NCBI RefSeq assembly: GCF_030272615.1
Contig: NC_081413.1
Coordinates: forward strand, 557,591,136-557,655,135
Length of the DNA: 64,000 nucleotides
Direction: 5' to 3'
DNA from: Cryptomeria japonica
Taxonomy: Eukaryota; Streptophyta; Pinopsida; Cupressales; Cupressaceae
The position numbers and the translations under genes were made by a program. The notes beneath the pieces are model-generated. The model had not been told where the DNA came from, did not search any database, and saw only the letters and a program-made list of their open reading frames with translations. Each line of letters starts with the position of its first letter. Positions within the stretch are counted from its first letter, which is position 1. This document shows positions 34,727 to 46,500 of the stretch, in pieces.

Positions 34727-35710
34727 AATACTACACTTAAGGAGTCTAATGCACGGAAAAGTCAAAAAATAAAAAAAACATAAAAAAAAATCAAGAAAAA
34801 GCAAATAAAAGGGTACAATAAAAGCAACTGGTGAAAACCTGGCAACAGGCGCTATTGTGAGAGGACAACTCCTCTATCTATATTCATATCATTATACCCA
34901 GAGTAAAGCACTATCGGCCATAGCCCAACATTTTTATCACAAAATCCATTCAGGACATACTTAGCGTAGTCACTATCCTGGTTTATCCATATATTCCTTC
35001 ACCATATCTCACCATGGCTTGGTAATCACTGTACATATCCACATCAAGAGGTACACTTAGCTAGGGGCAATATTCGTCAAAAATTGCAGCATGTTCAAGC
35101 CATCAAAACTAGAAGCAAACTGAGAACATCATATCTAGCAACCAAAGCTCACACCAATCACAAGGCCAAACATTGATCGCTTAACTAGAATCACAAGAAT
35201 TGATGGATGATTTTCTGAAGTATCAAATGTTGCATCTTGCATAAAGTTTTGACTATTTTGCACTTGAACTTTTTGAATTATTGGATACTCTCAATTTTCT
35301 CCACAAAGCTTCAAAGCTAGAGAACATCGAGAAACTCCAATATTTTCTTAGTTTTCTGTCTGTGAGGTGATCATTTGTACTATGTAAAACCTTATCTCGA
35401 GATGTGATTCACATCACTGAAGACATGATTCCACTTTATGCATACAAATGGTTTAATCTTGTCTGTTTATACGCAAGCTGCACTCAGGTCATCCTGGTTC
35501 AATTATACCTTGACGCTTGTGCTATCTTGCAAAATCAAAAATCATGTAAATTTTTCTCAAGTCATTATGGTTCAATTATACCATTATGCTTGTATAAATT
35601 TTCAACATATCCCAAAACAAATCAATGATCAATGATGATACATATATCAAAAGCAAAATGTGGCTATAGCAGGATGACAAATGCAGAATGAAGATGCTCA
35701 AAAATAATTA

Positions 35711-35870
35711 ATTGCATATCATTTTACAATTAGTTGCATATCATTTTACAATTAGTTGCATATCATTTTTACAATTAGTAGCATATAATATCATACATCT
35801 CATTTTCAAGATACATCTCACAACATATCATATCATACATCTCATTTTCAAGATACATCTCATAAACATC
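35711..35870. repeat. Two short tandem repeats
   Basis: A 22-23 bp unit (TTGCATATCATTTTACAATTAG) occurs three times at about 35712-35780. A ~42-bp unit containing CATACATCTCATTTTCAAGA then occurs twice at about 35786-35870. Confidence 0.85.
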
Positions 35871-35997
35871 ATGCATTATTACATCATATTTATCGCATTA
35901 CATACATCTATCTAAGCATTGCATCATCATAGAATAAACAAAAGCATATAGAACGCATCATCCATAACACATCACATAAAGATCAAAGAAAATGGTG

Positions 35998-36000
<3 letters not shown>

Positions 36001-36053
<53 letters not shown>
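36001..36053. repeat. (TA)26 microsatellite
   Basis: An uninterrupted TA run of 53 bp in the gypsy 3' region, just beyond the 3' end of the antisense gene. Confidence 0.97.
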
Positions 36054-36056
<3 letters not shown>

Positions 36057-38055
36057 GACAAATGATCAATATACAAAATATGTCATGTCTATGCCAAGTA
36101 CAATACAAAAATCAAAATACAAAGGAGACAACGTCTCTCAGGTATGACTATCTCCTGAAGGCGATGGTCTTGCTGCAGATGTCCCAACAGCTGGATCTCC
36201 AGGTGGATCTTGTCTATGAGGCCTTGTCACACCTATGCTCTCTGTCCTCGACCCAGTCTCTCGGGATCGACTAGATCTTGACTGAGTGAAACTCTGCACC
36301 CGATGCTCCTTGGGCACCGCATCCTCGTAATGTCTCCTTTAATACTCTACCTCCTTGGCCCTCAAGGCCAGCTCTCTCAAGGTGTCTCTCATCGAGCCCC
36401 CTACTGTCGCTCTCTCCAAAACCTCGGCTCGGCCCAACCGCTCCAAAGCAGTATCCCACTCTATGGTCAACTGTGTAATCTGACGCTGCTACATTAGCAT
36501 CTGTGCCTACAAATGCTGCACTGACAATTGCAGCGATCTAATCTATGCATCCTCCACATGTGTAGGAATCTGCATCTGCAAGGGTACCTATGAAGGGGTA
36601 CCCCCTATCCCCCTACCTGTCCGCGGTGCTAGTGGAGGTAACACATCTGACCTCCTCCTCTAGGTCGGTCGTTGCACATCCTCATACCCTCCCACCATCG
36701 CTATCACCTCCCCAACCTACTCCTCTCCTCCAGCTTTGATCGCCAAACCTCCTCTCCCCCTATCCACTGCCACCCGCCGCACAACTCTCTCTCCACCCCT
36801 ATCTCCTCTCCTCCCCAACTCCAATCTCCCTCTAACTCCTTGCCAACCTTGGCCACCTCCTCCACCATCTCCGCCATCACCTCCTCCACCATCTCTACCT
36901 CCTCCTCATCATCAAACGCAGGAATAATCTCAGCTGGATCCGATATCCTAGCCACTGCACATGCTGCGAAGAGTGCTACAAACTCCTCAATCATCCCTAC
37001 ATCCATGATCTCAGGGGCATAATCCCAAATCTGGCCGGCTAAGTGAAAGAACTCCTCCACTGCCGTCGTGCTATCAATCATAGGCCCCCAATCTGGGATG
37101 TCTTGTCTCTGTTGAGCATAAAAGCATGCTCCCTGTGGTATCCCCTGCTGTCGACCATACTGTCGCAGCACCCGGCCATACAAAAACCTCTCTATCACAA
37201 AGGGTGTCCACCCTATCAGATACCTGGAACTGAAAACCTGAGGCATCTCCATCCCATCCTCGGCCCATACCTCACAACCTGTATACGATCGCCAGATGAC
37301 CATATCAATATCATCCAGCACTCTCCTCCAATGCTCTAGTTTGCCCAGCTTACGCTGGACAACTATCCCTCTATATCCATATGCGTACGCACCTCCAATA
37401 GGCCTGTCTCTATCTGCCAGTGGCCTAGCTGCGGGGATATGCTCCCACGCCCATACCTGTAGCAGTGTCACTCCAGCTGATAAATTGTTGTATCCCAAGT
37501 CCACTACCTCGTGCAAATCCCTGTATAAATGAGCCAGCATTGCTGACCCCCATGCAAACTGACGACCCTGCATCACCATGTCCTCCAGTACCAATCCCAA
37601 TCCCACTGACTGTCCCTTCGACCTCTTGTCGGGACATAGAAACCTGCTAAGATTGATGGTAGAGGAATGTAATCCAAATCCAAAAACTCCTGCCAAGGGA
37701 TCTCATACCCGCAAATAGTGTCATCCTGAAAGATCCAACGAAGAGTCTCAGTCCCACCCTCCTCCATCTGCTCATAGGGTAGCAGTGCACCTACTATAGG
37801 AATCCGTAGAATCTGGTAGCAATCCTCAAGCGTCACTGTCATCTCGCCTGTAGCCAAATGAAAGGTGTTTATATCGCTATGCCACCTCTCTGCCAATGCT
37901 GTCAACAAACCCCAGTTTACGATAAACCAAGGCATCTCTAACAAAGAGGTCAAACCACATCTATCAATAATATCTCTGTCTTCCTGTATCAATCATGGTA
38001 TCAATGACCACAGTCTCAGAAATTGCTCACGCGACTGTACTACACCAAGATGCTC

Positions 38056-39081
38056 CTGTCAAAAACAATGCAAGTCTAATATTAGTTCCCTCATCAACAC
38101 ATGGATATCAAAATCACAATCATATCAAAAACTTGCAAACTTTGAACACATCTAATTCAAGTTTCACATCATATCAATCCATCAAATCATATCAACTTGT
38201 AATACAACTCAAGTTTCACAAATCATATCAACTTGTAACATAACTCAAGTTCCATATCAACTTGTAACACAACTCAAGCTCCACAATTCATATCAAACAC
38301 ATTCATATCCAAAACTTGAAAACTTTGAACAAATTTACATCAAGTTCCACATCATATCAAAATCACATCCAATCTATATCAACTTGAAATATCGCAAATC
38401 AAATCAAGTTGTCTTAGAACTCATATTGGACACACTTATCACATCAATGATAGCAGACACAAAGACTAGCAAAAATAACATTTATCTCGGCATAATTGGA
38501 TTCAAACTACTCATTTTCTTCATTCACAAATCCCACTTTACCAACAAATTTTCTATATGCGCTAAAACATCTTCTCTATGCGCTAAACTGCTTCTCATGC
38601 GCTAACATGTTTTCTCCATGCGCTCTCCAATTTACCCTATGACCTAGCCGAACCCTATGCGCTACACTTTTCTTTGCATGCGTCCTCTAAACTACCCTAT
38701 GCGCTAAAAACCCCTATGCCCTATTCTATCCTCTCCAGGTGCTATGATCCTAAACCTATGCGCTAGGTCACACCTATGCGCTATCTTGACCCACCCATGC
38801 GACCCCCTATAAGCCCTATGCGCTACTTATTTTACACTCTGCGCTACCCTATACACCCGGTGCACTAACCTAATCTGACGCGCTACCCTAACCTACCTAT
38901 GCGCTAGCTTAATAATTTTGGACACTACCCTATTTGCTAAAACCTACGTGCTACAAAATTTTTCGTATGCACTACCCTTTCGACCCGACACGCTAAAATG
39001 TAAAATCCACAAGAAAATTTTAAAAAATTACCAAAAATGACAAAATGAAAAATCCAAAAAGGGTCAAAAAGGTCGACTTAC
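38056..39081 (-). other. Predicted phase-0 intron of antisense PMD gene
   Basis: On the minus strand the donor reads CCACTG/GTAAGTCG at 39082/39081 and the acceptor reads TTGTTTTTGACAG/GAG at 38056/38055. Both match plant splice consensus, and the flanking codons stay in phase. The intron is 1026 bp. It carries the TAGCGCAT array near its 5' end and AT-rich repeats (CATATCAACTTGTAACA type, 38150-38300) near its 3' end. Confidence 0.7.
38557..38995 (-). repeat. 21-bp-periodic TAGCGCAT array, cluster 3 (minus orientation)
   Basis: The plus strand shows ATGCGCTA, the reverse complement of clusters 1 and 2. Units start at 38557, 38578, 38597, 38618, 38639, 38657, 38678, 38699, 38716, 38738, 38758, 38776, 38797, 38818, 38839, 38860, 38878, 38899, 38920, 38946, 38967 and 38988. 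Most steps are 21 bp, several 18. Spacers are unrelated. The orientation is sense with respect to the antisense PMD gene. Confidence 0.92.
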
Positions 39082-39229
39082 CAGTGGTCCATATGCAGCA
39101 GGCCTCCGATACCTCCTAACGCGTTCGAATCGATGAGAATAATACATAATCGACATGTTGACTTCACTCCAAATGTTACTATCTCCAAAGTCAACAACCA
39201 CAAATGAGATAAAAGAAATTACCTTTTCC

Positions 39230-39237
39230 CTTTTATA
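39230..39237 (-). promoter_or_regulatory. TATA box for antisense PMD gene
   Basis: On the minus strand TATAAAAG lies in the context ACCCTATAAAAGGGAAAAGG. The ATG at 39156 is about 75 bp downstream and begins exon 1. This supports transcription of the captured gene from its own promoter inside the retrotransposon. Confidence 0.55.
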
Positions 39238-39249
39238 GGGTAAATCCAA

Positions 39250-39570
39250 ATTAGGGTTCCATATAGGAACGCGAAAATCACTCGTGATCTCTCATACAAA
39301 CCTATCCAACATCATTATCAAGAGATGAATCAATTTATCACATTCAACATAGACCAAAATTTAAAATGCTATTATCCAAATCAAATAAAATTTTCAAAAT
39401 TTTTGATTCATCTCCTGAGGGGGCATTATCAACATCGTTTTATCAAATCTGGGGCATCAATTATCAAAACTGGGGCATGACATATCTCAAAACGACATAA
39501 AAATTGATCATAACTAAATCAGGACGACACATCATTTTCTTTGAATCAACATGTGCACACATGTCACTTC
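39250..39570. other. Upstream region of antisense gene, gypsy 3' UTR
   Basis: AT-rich, with no coding motif. It lies between the antisense TATA box and the polypurine tract, so on the minus strand it would hold the upstream promoter elements. Confidence 0.4.
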
Positions 39571-39584
39571 AAAGAGGGGCAAAA
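39571..39584 (+). other. Polypurine tract
   Basis: AAAGAGGGGCAAAA ends exactly where the 3' LTR begins with TG. It is the plus-strand primer site of the gypsy element. Confidence 0.9.
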
Positions 39585-41004
39585 TGTAGACGTATAAAAA
39601 TGACCATATTCCCAAATGAATATTTTATGTTCATTCCTCTATTTAGTTAAATCCAATGTAATTAAATCACCCAAATTCCTCTATTTAATTAAATAAATTA
39701 TTCAATTTATTTAAGTTAAATTCACTAAAACCCTTTGCATCATTTAATTGAATAAATCATTTTATCCCTTTCTCTGTACTTTTAATTAAATTTACATTTA
39801 ATTAAATAGTTCACCCCAAATTGCAACCAAATTGAAATAAATTAATTTTATTTTAATTAAATTCTATTTTCCCCACCCACTTGCAAAATCCTACATCTCC
39901 CACTTGCATCCTAAACCTTATTCCTAATTTCTTCTAGAATCCATCTAATCCTAATCAATTAACCCAAACCCATTCATTATCCCCTTTCCCTAAATTTGAG
40001 GAGGTCACTTCTCAAATTTGGAGTAAAGTCTTCAAAATGCATTAAAGCCTTTATCCATTCAACAAGATGCCCCCAAATTTGGAAGGACTCTTACAAATTT
40101 GTCCCCAAAGTCTTCAAACCTTTAATGGTTAACTAACCCTTAGTGGCATGGTTAGAGACTTTTTGCCTAACTTAACCTCCATCTAACCCAAGGGTCTCAT
40201 CAAGCATTTATAGCTTTGACCATAGTTATCCCTTTAATCTTTGCATAAGAGTTTATCCTTTGGGTAAAAGCTTTATCCAATGGATAACCTTAACCTAACC
40301 TTAACCCTTACCTCATAAGGTAACCATGAGGTCTTCTCAAGCATTTGATGCTTCCTACCTCTCCTCTCAACCAACCTCTTGTTGATAATTGTCACCATTT
40401 CATTGGTGAAGATTGGAAACATGGATTGACAACTTTCAATCTTGACCCTTGATTAACTCTTTCAATCCTGACCATACATTGCCCTATTTTTGCTATAAAT
40501 AGAGCTCTCCTTCCTCCATTTTGAGGATCCAAGTTTCATGCATCTAATCTATAGTCATTTTAATCTAGCATTTAATCTCTCTTTGAATAGGAATCATCTT
40601 AATACACATTTTAAGAAGCATTTCCATTATCATAGCAAATTCATGTTAGACTAGTATACCATGTTAGGATAGTATCACTACTAATCTTGTCATCTTATAA
40701 TCTATTTTATTGCATTTATAGAATCATGCATAGATAGGATGAATTCTCATGGTAAAATCAATCAAAAGCATCCCTCGTTCTTGCATTTGTCATCCCTAAA
40801 CCACTTTGCTCAGTGATCTGAGAGCAAAGGCATTGGTTTGAGGGACCTTGTGAGATAGAGAACCATGGAACCAACCTTGGGAAGTTGAGTCATCCTTCAT
40901 GACTCCATAGCTTGCACCAAGAAGTCCTCTGGGTGTGTGAGCAAGCCTCTTTGAGCTCCACTTTTCATATTTTGAGTTTCATTGACCCGCTTTTCTCGCA
41001 TACA
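39585..41004 (+). repeat. 3' LTR of gypsy element
   Basis: 1420 bp, TG...CA. It aligns end to end with 22810-24260, has a TATA box at 40494-40501, and lacks about 34 bp found in the 5' LTR. Confidence 0.95.
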
Positions 41005-41356
41005 ATATCTTCATTGGTTTTGGTGTAAATGTGAAAGGGTGCAAGCTTTTGGATGTTATGGCTATGAAAGTTTTGTACAATCAAAATGTTATCTTCAATG
41101 CAATTAAATCTTATTTTGTTGTTGAGTAGTGAAAGCATGATGGAGAAGTTAGTTGTGTAGTTATAACCAAAGACCAAGGATTACACTAGATAATGAACTA
41201 GAGGTTCATGAGGGACTTGATGAGGAGAGATAAAGAGTCCAAAAGAAGTAGAACCTCCACCTTATCTTGTGAAAAGGTCCACTTCATATAGGAGGCAATT
41301 TATAGATATAACCCATATGATTTCATATGTATAATTTTTAACTTTATTGACAATCA
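41005..41356 (+). pseudogene. Copia A integrase, part 2
   Basis: Resumes the Copia frame directly after the gypsy TSD: FIGFGVNVKGCKLLDVMAMK and VLYNQNVIF, the conserved end of plant Copia integrase. The hinge before RT ends in NPYDFICIIFNFIDN. Stops are frequent. It is cut at 41356 by a solo LTR. Confidence 0.82.
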
Positions 41357-42818
41357 TGTTAGCTCTGATGCCAATTGTTAATAAGATGAGAGGTGGGGGG
41401 GGTGAATCATACAAACTTAATCTTCAATATATTCAACAGATTCAACCTCGGTAGCTTTAACAACTATATGTAACCAAAACTGTAAAACATGCAAACTTAA
41501 GAACACATAATCATAACAACACTCATAACACCAGATTTAACGTGGAAACCCAAATAGGGAAAAACCACTGTGGGATTTCGGACCCACTAAGAAATATACT
41601 CTTCTAGAGTATGCTCGGTTAAAAGCAAATCTTGTTAAAGATTACAAACACATTGCTAGATGTGACCCGGTTAAGGGATTTCCCTCAGATCTATTAGGAT
41701 CTTCACCTTGTTAAAGGGTTTCAAACACTCAATCAGAATGTCACCTTGCTAGAGGATTTACAAATAAGACTGTTAAGTCCACTTGGTTAAGAGATTTTCT
41801 GTCACTTACAAATAAATAACAGTAATGAGTATGTCTGCAACTTTGCATCTAAAATGCTAAATCATCTTCTTATTTGCTCAATACAATCTAGTCATAGGAC
41901 TTATCTTGTCCCTCTGCTGGGCTCCTTGCTCTGTTATTCAAACAGGTCTTCAAGCTTCTATGCTTGGTAATCACTATGTAGCATCCCTGTGCTTACACTT
42001 GCCCACATACATTGTTTATCAACAGTTCCTTATTTATAAACAATTTTCTAACCACTTAATCTCTTTGATAACATTTCCTATGATCAATCATAGCCATCAG
42101 ATTTTCAATCTTGACCAGGTTCAATGTATCCTTCGATCTGAAAATGTTTTACCTCACCTTGGAACTTGCATACATTTCTTGGAACTTGTGCTAGGGTATT
42201 GCGGTTTAATCTGAGCTGTAGATCTTCCTGCCGATCTTCCATTTCCATAGATCCTTACCAAACTTCATACATGTTGTATCAATCATTTAATCATAACCAT
42301 CTCATTAGCTTCCATCATTTAATAACGCAAGTATTCATCCAATGCATTCTTTTATTACTCAGTTGCAACTCGGTAAATACTAAACTTCACTCGGTAGACA
42401 TTTCGCCTTCATTAACCGATAGCGATAACCTTAGGGTTTACCGACTAGGTTCCTTAGGGTTTACCGACTAGGTTCCTTGCTCGGTAACATAGTATAGTAT
42501 TAACCTTACAAACAATAGCATATGTAGGATATCAGAACAATCTAAACAACATGATCTCATCATTGTCTAACTCGGTAATAGTTGCCCATTGAATAACTTA
42601 TTCCTCCCCTTATTCATCACATTCTTTCTGTGTCTTTTACCGACATCTTAATTCTCTTCGAAACATACTTCTTAAGATATGGCAACATTATACTAAATCA
42701 GAAAATCAATTTCTTGACATCAATGACAAAATAATATTGTGAAGACAGTAAACATCCTTAATCAGTTATATCCATAATTATCAACAACCTTCTCAATATC
42801 CTGATTGAAATGCCAACA
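41357..42818 (-). mobile_element. Solo LTR 1 inserted in Copia A (TSD AATCA)
   Basis: 1462 bp with TG...CA ends (TGTTAGCTCTGATGCC at the left, ATGCCAACA at the right) and the 5-bp repeat AATCA at 41352-41356 and 42819-42823. On the minus strand it contains GTGGGTCCGAAATCCCACAG and GGTTTTTCCCTATTTGGG, typical of Copia LTRs in sense orientation. No internal domain is present, so it arose by LTR-LTR recombination. A 23-bp tandem duplication lies at 42429-42474. Confidence 0.85.
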
Positions 42819-43101
42819 AATCACTGATGAACCTAGAATAGTTGAAGAAGCAATAAAAATAGATAATTGTGAATCTTAGAAATTAGCAAAGGATGATGGG
42901 ATGGTTGCATTAAATAAGAATGATATACAAGGCGATTTTAATTTCTTAAAAGATGAAAATCTATTGGTTGCAAATTTGTGTTCAAAAAGAATTTCATCTT
43001 AAATGACAATATTGAGAAGTACAATACACAATTGATTTCATCAAAGGTTATTATTAGATTGAGGGAAGATGTTTTGTTGAGATTTTCTCCCTTATTACAA
43101 T
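42819..43101 (+). pseudogene. Copia A reverse transcriptase, N-terminal part
   Basis: DEPRIVEEAIKIDNCES, KLAKDDGMVALNKNDI, FKKNFILNDNIEKY and LREDVLLRFSP follow the usual Copia RT start order (EP..VEEA, KLA..DEM.AL.KN, FK.K), in slightly shifting frames. The sequence stops at CTCCCTTATTACAAT (43087-43101), the left TSD of the LINE, and resumes at 52961. Confidence 0.8.
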
Positions 43102-43539
43102 GTTTTTTTATATATACATTAAACAAAGTAATTATAGATTACAAAATTGAAGCTACAAAGGTAGTTGAAGAGCATAGTTGAATCACCAATAGTCTAGCCA
43201 CACGAGTAACAAGAAAAAGGCAATGATTACATAAGATGTATAACATCCTTACAAGGATTGAGCTTACTCTTAGACTAAAACTTCATAATTTTTTCTTTAA
43301 ACTATTGTAGTTGTTGCTTAACCTTGACATTATTCTTGCATAATGTTTGGATTTGCAAGAAAAGATAGGCCGCCTAAAGAAATATATTAGAGTAAAGCCT
43401 TAGAGTACCAGTTACATGATAATAATTGTTAAAAAACATAGTAGCACATCTATTTTTTCATAAAAAATTTAAAACCACTTGCCAAATAGAATAAAAAATA
43501 ACATCATTTTGCATGCCGAAACCAAGAATAACCTCCTTC

Positions 43540-46500
43540 CAATTCAAATCATGATTAAAAATTGCACAGAGAAGTCTTTAAACACAACAAACCATTGCTT
43601 TTTAACCTACAAGAAATCCCAAAATATATGTTTAAACTTTCATTACCATTGCAAAAAGGACGTTTAGTTGGTTAGACCATAATAGATTTCAAACTATCTT
43701 CCATAGGTAGCTTGTAATGTAGTATTTTCCACACCAACACTTGAGTATCAAAGTCATCTTTAGATTTCCATGTTTGAACACTCATTTTGATCTAAAATCT
43801 AGAGCTAAATCGACATTTCTACTTATGATTGAAATAAGGTGTAGGATGCCAACTAGGAAGTAAATGGATATAAAAAAAATTAAGATGAAAGTGGTTGAAG
43901 TGAATAGAGGACAACCATATCCAATCTTTAAAGAAATAATAATCTCTTGAAGTACAAAGCTTCACAGTCAACTCAAGAGGCACTAATGACTGAACAAAAA
44001 TAAAATATTGTTTACACTTGTTGTTCAACCCATGATAGTTTTTTATATTATTCCATGAAGCCCAATCAAATGTATCAAAATCTCAAATATCTTTAAATTG
44101 TCTTATCCCTTTTTTTAATAATCAATATGCATACCTTGGGAAGTTAATATCCAATGACTAGTTATGATAATTAATAAGCCTATTCCACCAAATTGAAGCT
44201 GAAGAAAAATTGAAACCATGTTGTAAAGAAGACATATTCCACTTCAAACATTTACAAACTATTTTCCATGCATTCCATATGGATTAAAAACGAAATTAAG
44301 CGTTGATTTTAAAGAAAGGAGCCATAAGCAATTAATCTAACCAATTGATATCTTGCCACTTTTTCTTTATTGCAGCTTCTATGATTCATTGATGAACTAA
44401 AAAAATTATAATTCTTCTCCACTAGTAGCTCTAATTATCCATTTAGCAGCAAGATAAGTCCCTTGTGTTTTGGGATCTATACTTCCCCAAGGCCACCTTT
44501 ATGTATTGGCTAAGTACAATGAGTCTATGAAGAAGCAATGAACCCAAGACTTCCATCCCACTTGGACACAAAAATTTATGAATTGCTTTATTCAACTCTT
44601 CATAACCTTGCTTGGATGGTATCCAACAAGATGAGTAATACATGTGAGTTGCAATAATAATCTTATGGCAACTTGAATTATACCAACTAAGGACAAGAAT
44701 TTGTTACCAAAGTTAAATTGCTTATTTTTTTGCTTATTTTTAAGTCTATTTGGAAACCAAGGCCACATTTCAGAAAGAGTAACTCCCAAGCCAAAGGGAA
44801 TGTTTAGATATCTAGTTATTTCTCCATGTTGGATTTGCCTCCATTCATTTGGTATACAATGTGGAATGGGACCAAGTTGAGTCATTAGATATTCAATTTT
44901 GTTGTGAGCTAAACGTGAACCATAAATTGCAAAATACAAGTTTAAATTATTTAAAGTATTGTTTAATTCCTCTTCAAAGATATGCAAGAGCAACATACTA
45001 TCATCAATGAAGTGAGAATTAATTACCACCTTATTTTGAAGAATATAAATTCCTTCGATCAACTTCATATGATTGACTTTTTGGAGAAGATAACCTAAGA
45101 CGTCAGCTATAAGAACATATAAAGAGGGGGGTAAGGAACATTCCTACCTTACAGAACATTGTAGCTCAAAAGAATTTGACATAGTCCTATTGATAATAAG
45201 GTGTGCATTAACATATTTGAACAACATTTGAACATGTTTTTAAATTTTAGGTCCAAAACCCTGCCATTGCAACATTTTAAGAATGAAACTCCAATAGATT
45301 CTATCATATGCCTTGTAAAAATATAACTTGACAACCAAGGCATCTTGGCCTAACTTTTTAGCCCATTCCAAAGTTTCCCAAACCAACATAAGATTGTCTA
45401 GTATATATCGTCTTTTTAGAAAACCTATTTGCTCAACTCTCACAATCACTTGGACAGTGGGTTTAATTCTAATAGCTAAGGCCTTTGCAATGATTTTATA
45501 TGATGTATTTAATAAGGTAATTGGTCACCAACCAACAATAGCATTCTTATTCTTCCCTTTAGGAATAAGTTTAATAAGGCCTTTATTGATATTAGGACCC
45601 AATGACCCATTTTGAAAGGCTTTTAAATAAAAAGTATAGAAATCATCCTTAATAAGATTTCACATAACTTGATAGAATTTAGCTAGAAGATCGTCAGATC
45701 TTGAGCTTTTATATGGTTTCTAGAAAAAAGAGCATGCTCAATTTCCTCCAAGGAGAGAATACGGTCCAAGAATTTTCTATAGCCTGGATCAATCACGTTA
45801 GGGATGCAATCCTATATACTTTCTTCCAAGGCCCGTTGAATATCCGACCAATTGTTTTCCTCTTTGAATAAATGTTCATAAAAATTCTATAATAAACTAG
45901 TAATTTCAACATTATTAGTATGAAATTCACTTTCATCCCTTATGGCATCAATTCTATCTCTTTTGTGTTTATAATTGAGATAATTAAATAAAATTTTAGA
46001 ACCCTTATTCCCTTCATTGATTTGTTGAATTATGCCTCTTATTTTAGCACCTTTTCCTTTATAGCGATCTATTTTACATAGTTGGGCTTCAGTAGCAACA
46101 ATGTGATTTTATATTTTTTCATTATGTGGATCATTGTTCAATTTTTTCTAGCTTGGTTGAGCTTCCCTTGGAGGGATTTCTCTCTATGTTTATGTCTCCA
46201 AGCTATTATTCTTCTAAAGAAATGAATTAATTCAACAAATTGAGATATTGCAACATTCCACCAAGCAATACAAGATTCCCCTTCAAGAGGTTTAGGGATT
46301 GAGTTCCAAATTCCCACAAGTGTTGAAACACATTCAAAATTTATTAAATGAGAAATATTAAGTTTTGAGGGAAGAAAAGAGGAAAGATCCACATTTGGAG
46401 AGAAATAGAAGAAACAAATGATTGAAAAATGGTCTGATAAGGTAGTTGCATAATCCACTTACACATAATAAATAGAGGAAAACTTGTGCAACTAGATAAT

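Larger units (their letters stand above)
34727..36138 (+). other. Gypsy 3' non-coding region after pol
   Basis: No gene supported on the plus strand. It carries a tandem-repeat patch and a long TA microsatellite, listed separately. It ends where the antisense gene stops. Confidence 0.55.
36139..39156 (-). pseudogene. Captured plant mobile domain (PMD) gene, antisense, two exons
   Basis: Exon 1 runs from the ATG at 39156 to 39082 (MSIMYYSHRFERV, RRYRRPAAYGPL). Exon 2 starts at 38055 in the same phase (EHLGVVQSREQFLRLW). After a TGA near 38000, the PMD pattern follows in 37992-37640: LLTALAERWHSDINTFHLAT, GEMTVTLEDCYQILRIPIVG, then GYEIPWQEFLDLD. A frameshift at about 37640 leads to 37696-36704: DKRSKGQSVG, WGSAMLAHLYRDL, WAWEHIPAARPLADRDRPIG, ERFLYGRVLRQYGRQQG. 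It ends with an acidic tail and then a coiled-coil-like segment to a stop at 36139, interrupted by TAG/TAA at likely Gln/Trp codons. PMD (MAIN/MAIL1-type) proteins occur as host genes and in plant transposons. The role in this element is unknown. Confidence 0.8.
22810..41004 (+). mobile_element. Complete Tat-like Ty3/gypsy element, 18.2 kb
   Basis: Both LTRs begin TGTAGACGTATAAAAATG and end ACATACA/GCATACA. The 5-bp TSD ATATC lies at 22805-22809 and 41005-41009. A PBS follows the 5' LTR after 4 bp, and a polypurine tract (AAAGAGGGGCAAAA) directly precedes the 3' LTR. The plus-strand domain order is gag, zinc-knuckle-like, protease, G-patch, RT, RNase H, second RNase H, integrase, with no chromodomain. 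The dual RNase H, great length and long 3' non-pol region with an antisense ORF fit the Tat lineage (relatives: Ogre, Retand). gag-pol has many stops and one frameshift, so it is not autonomous. It sits inside a Copia integrase and restores that reading frame when removed. Confidence 0.95.

Noticed and set aside
36704-37022. Plus-strand Ser/Pro-rich frames opposite the PMD gene
   Set aside because: Shadows of the acidic tail of the minus-strand PMD protein.
41357-41400. GCTCTGATGCCAATTGTTAA read as a PBS of a minus-strand element with the LTR starting at 41376
   Set aside because: The AATCA duplication and TG/CA ends place the LTR boundary at 41357, so this text is inside the LTR.
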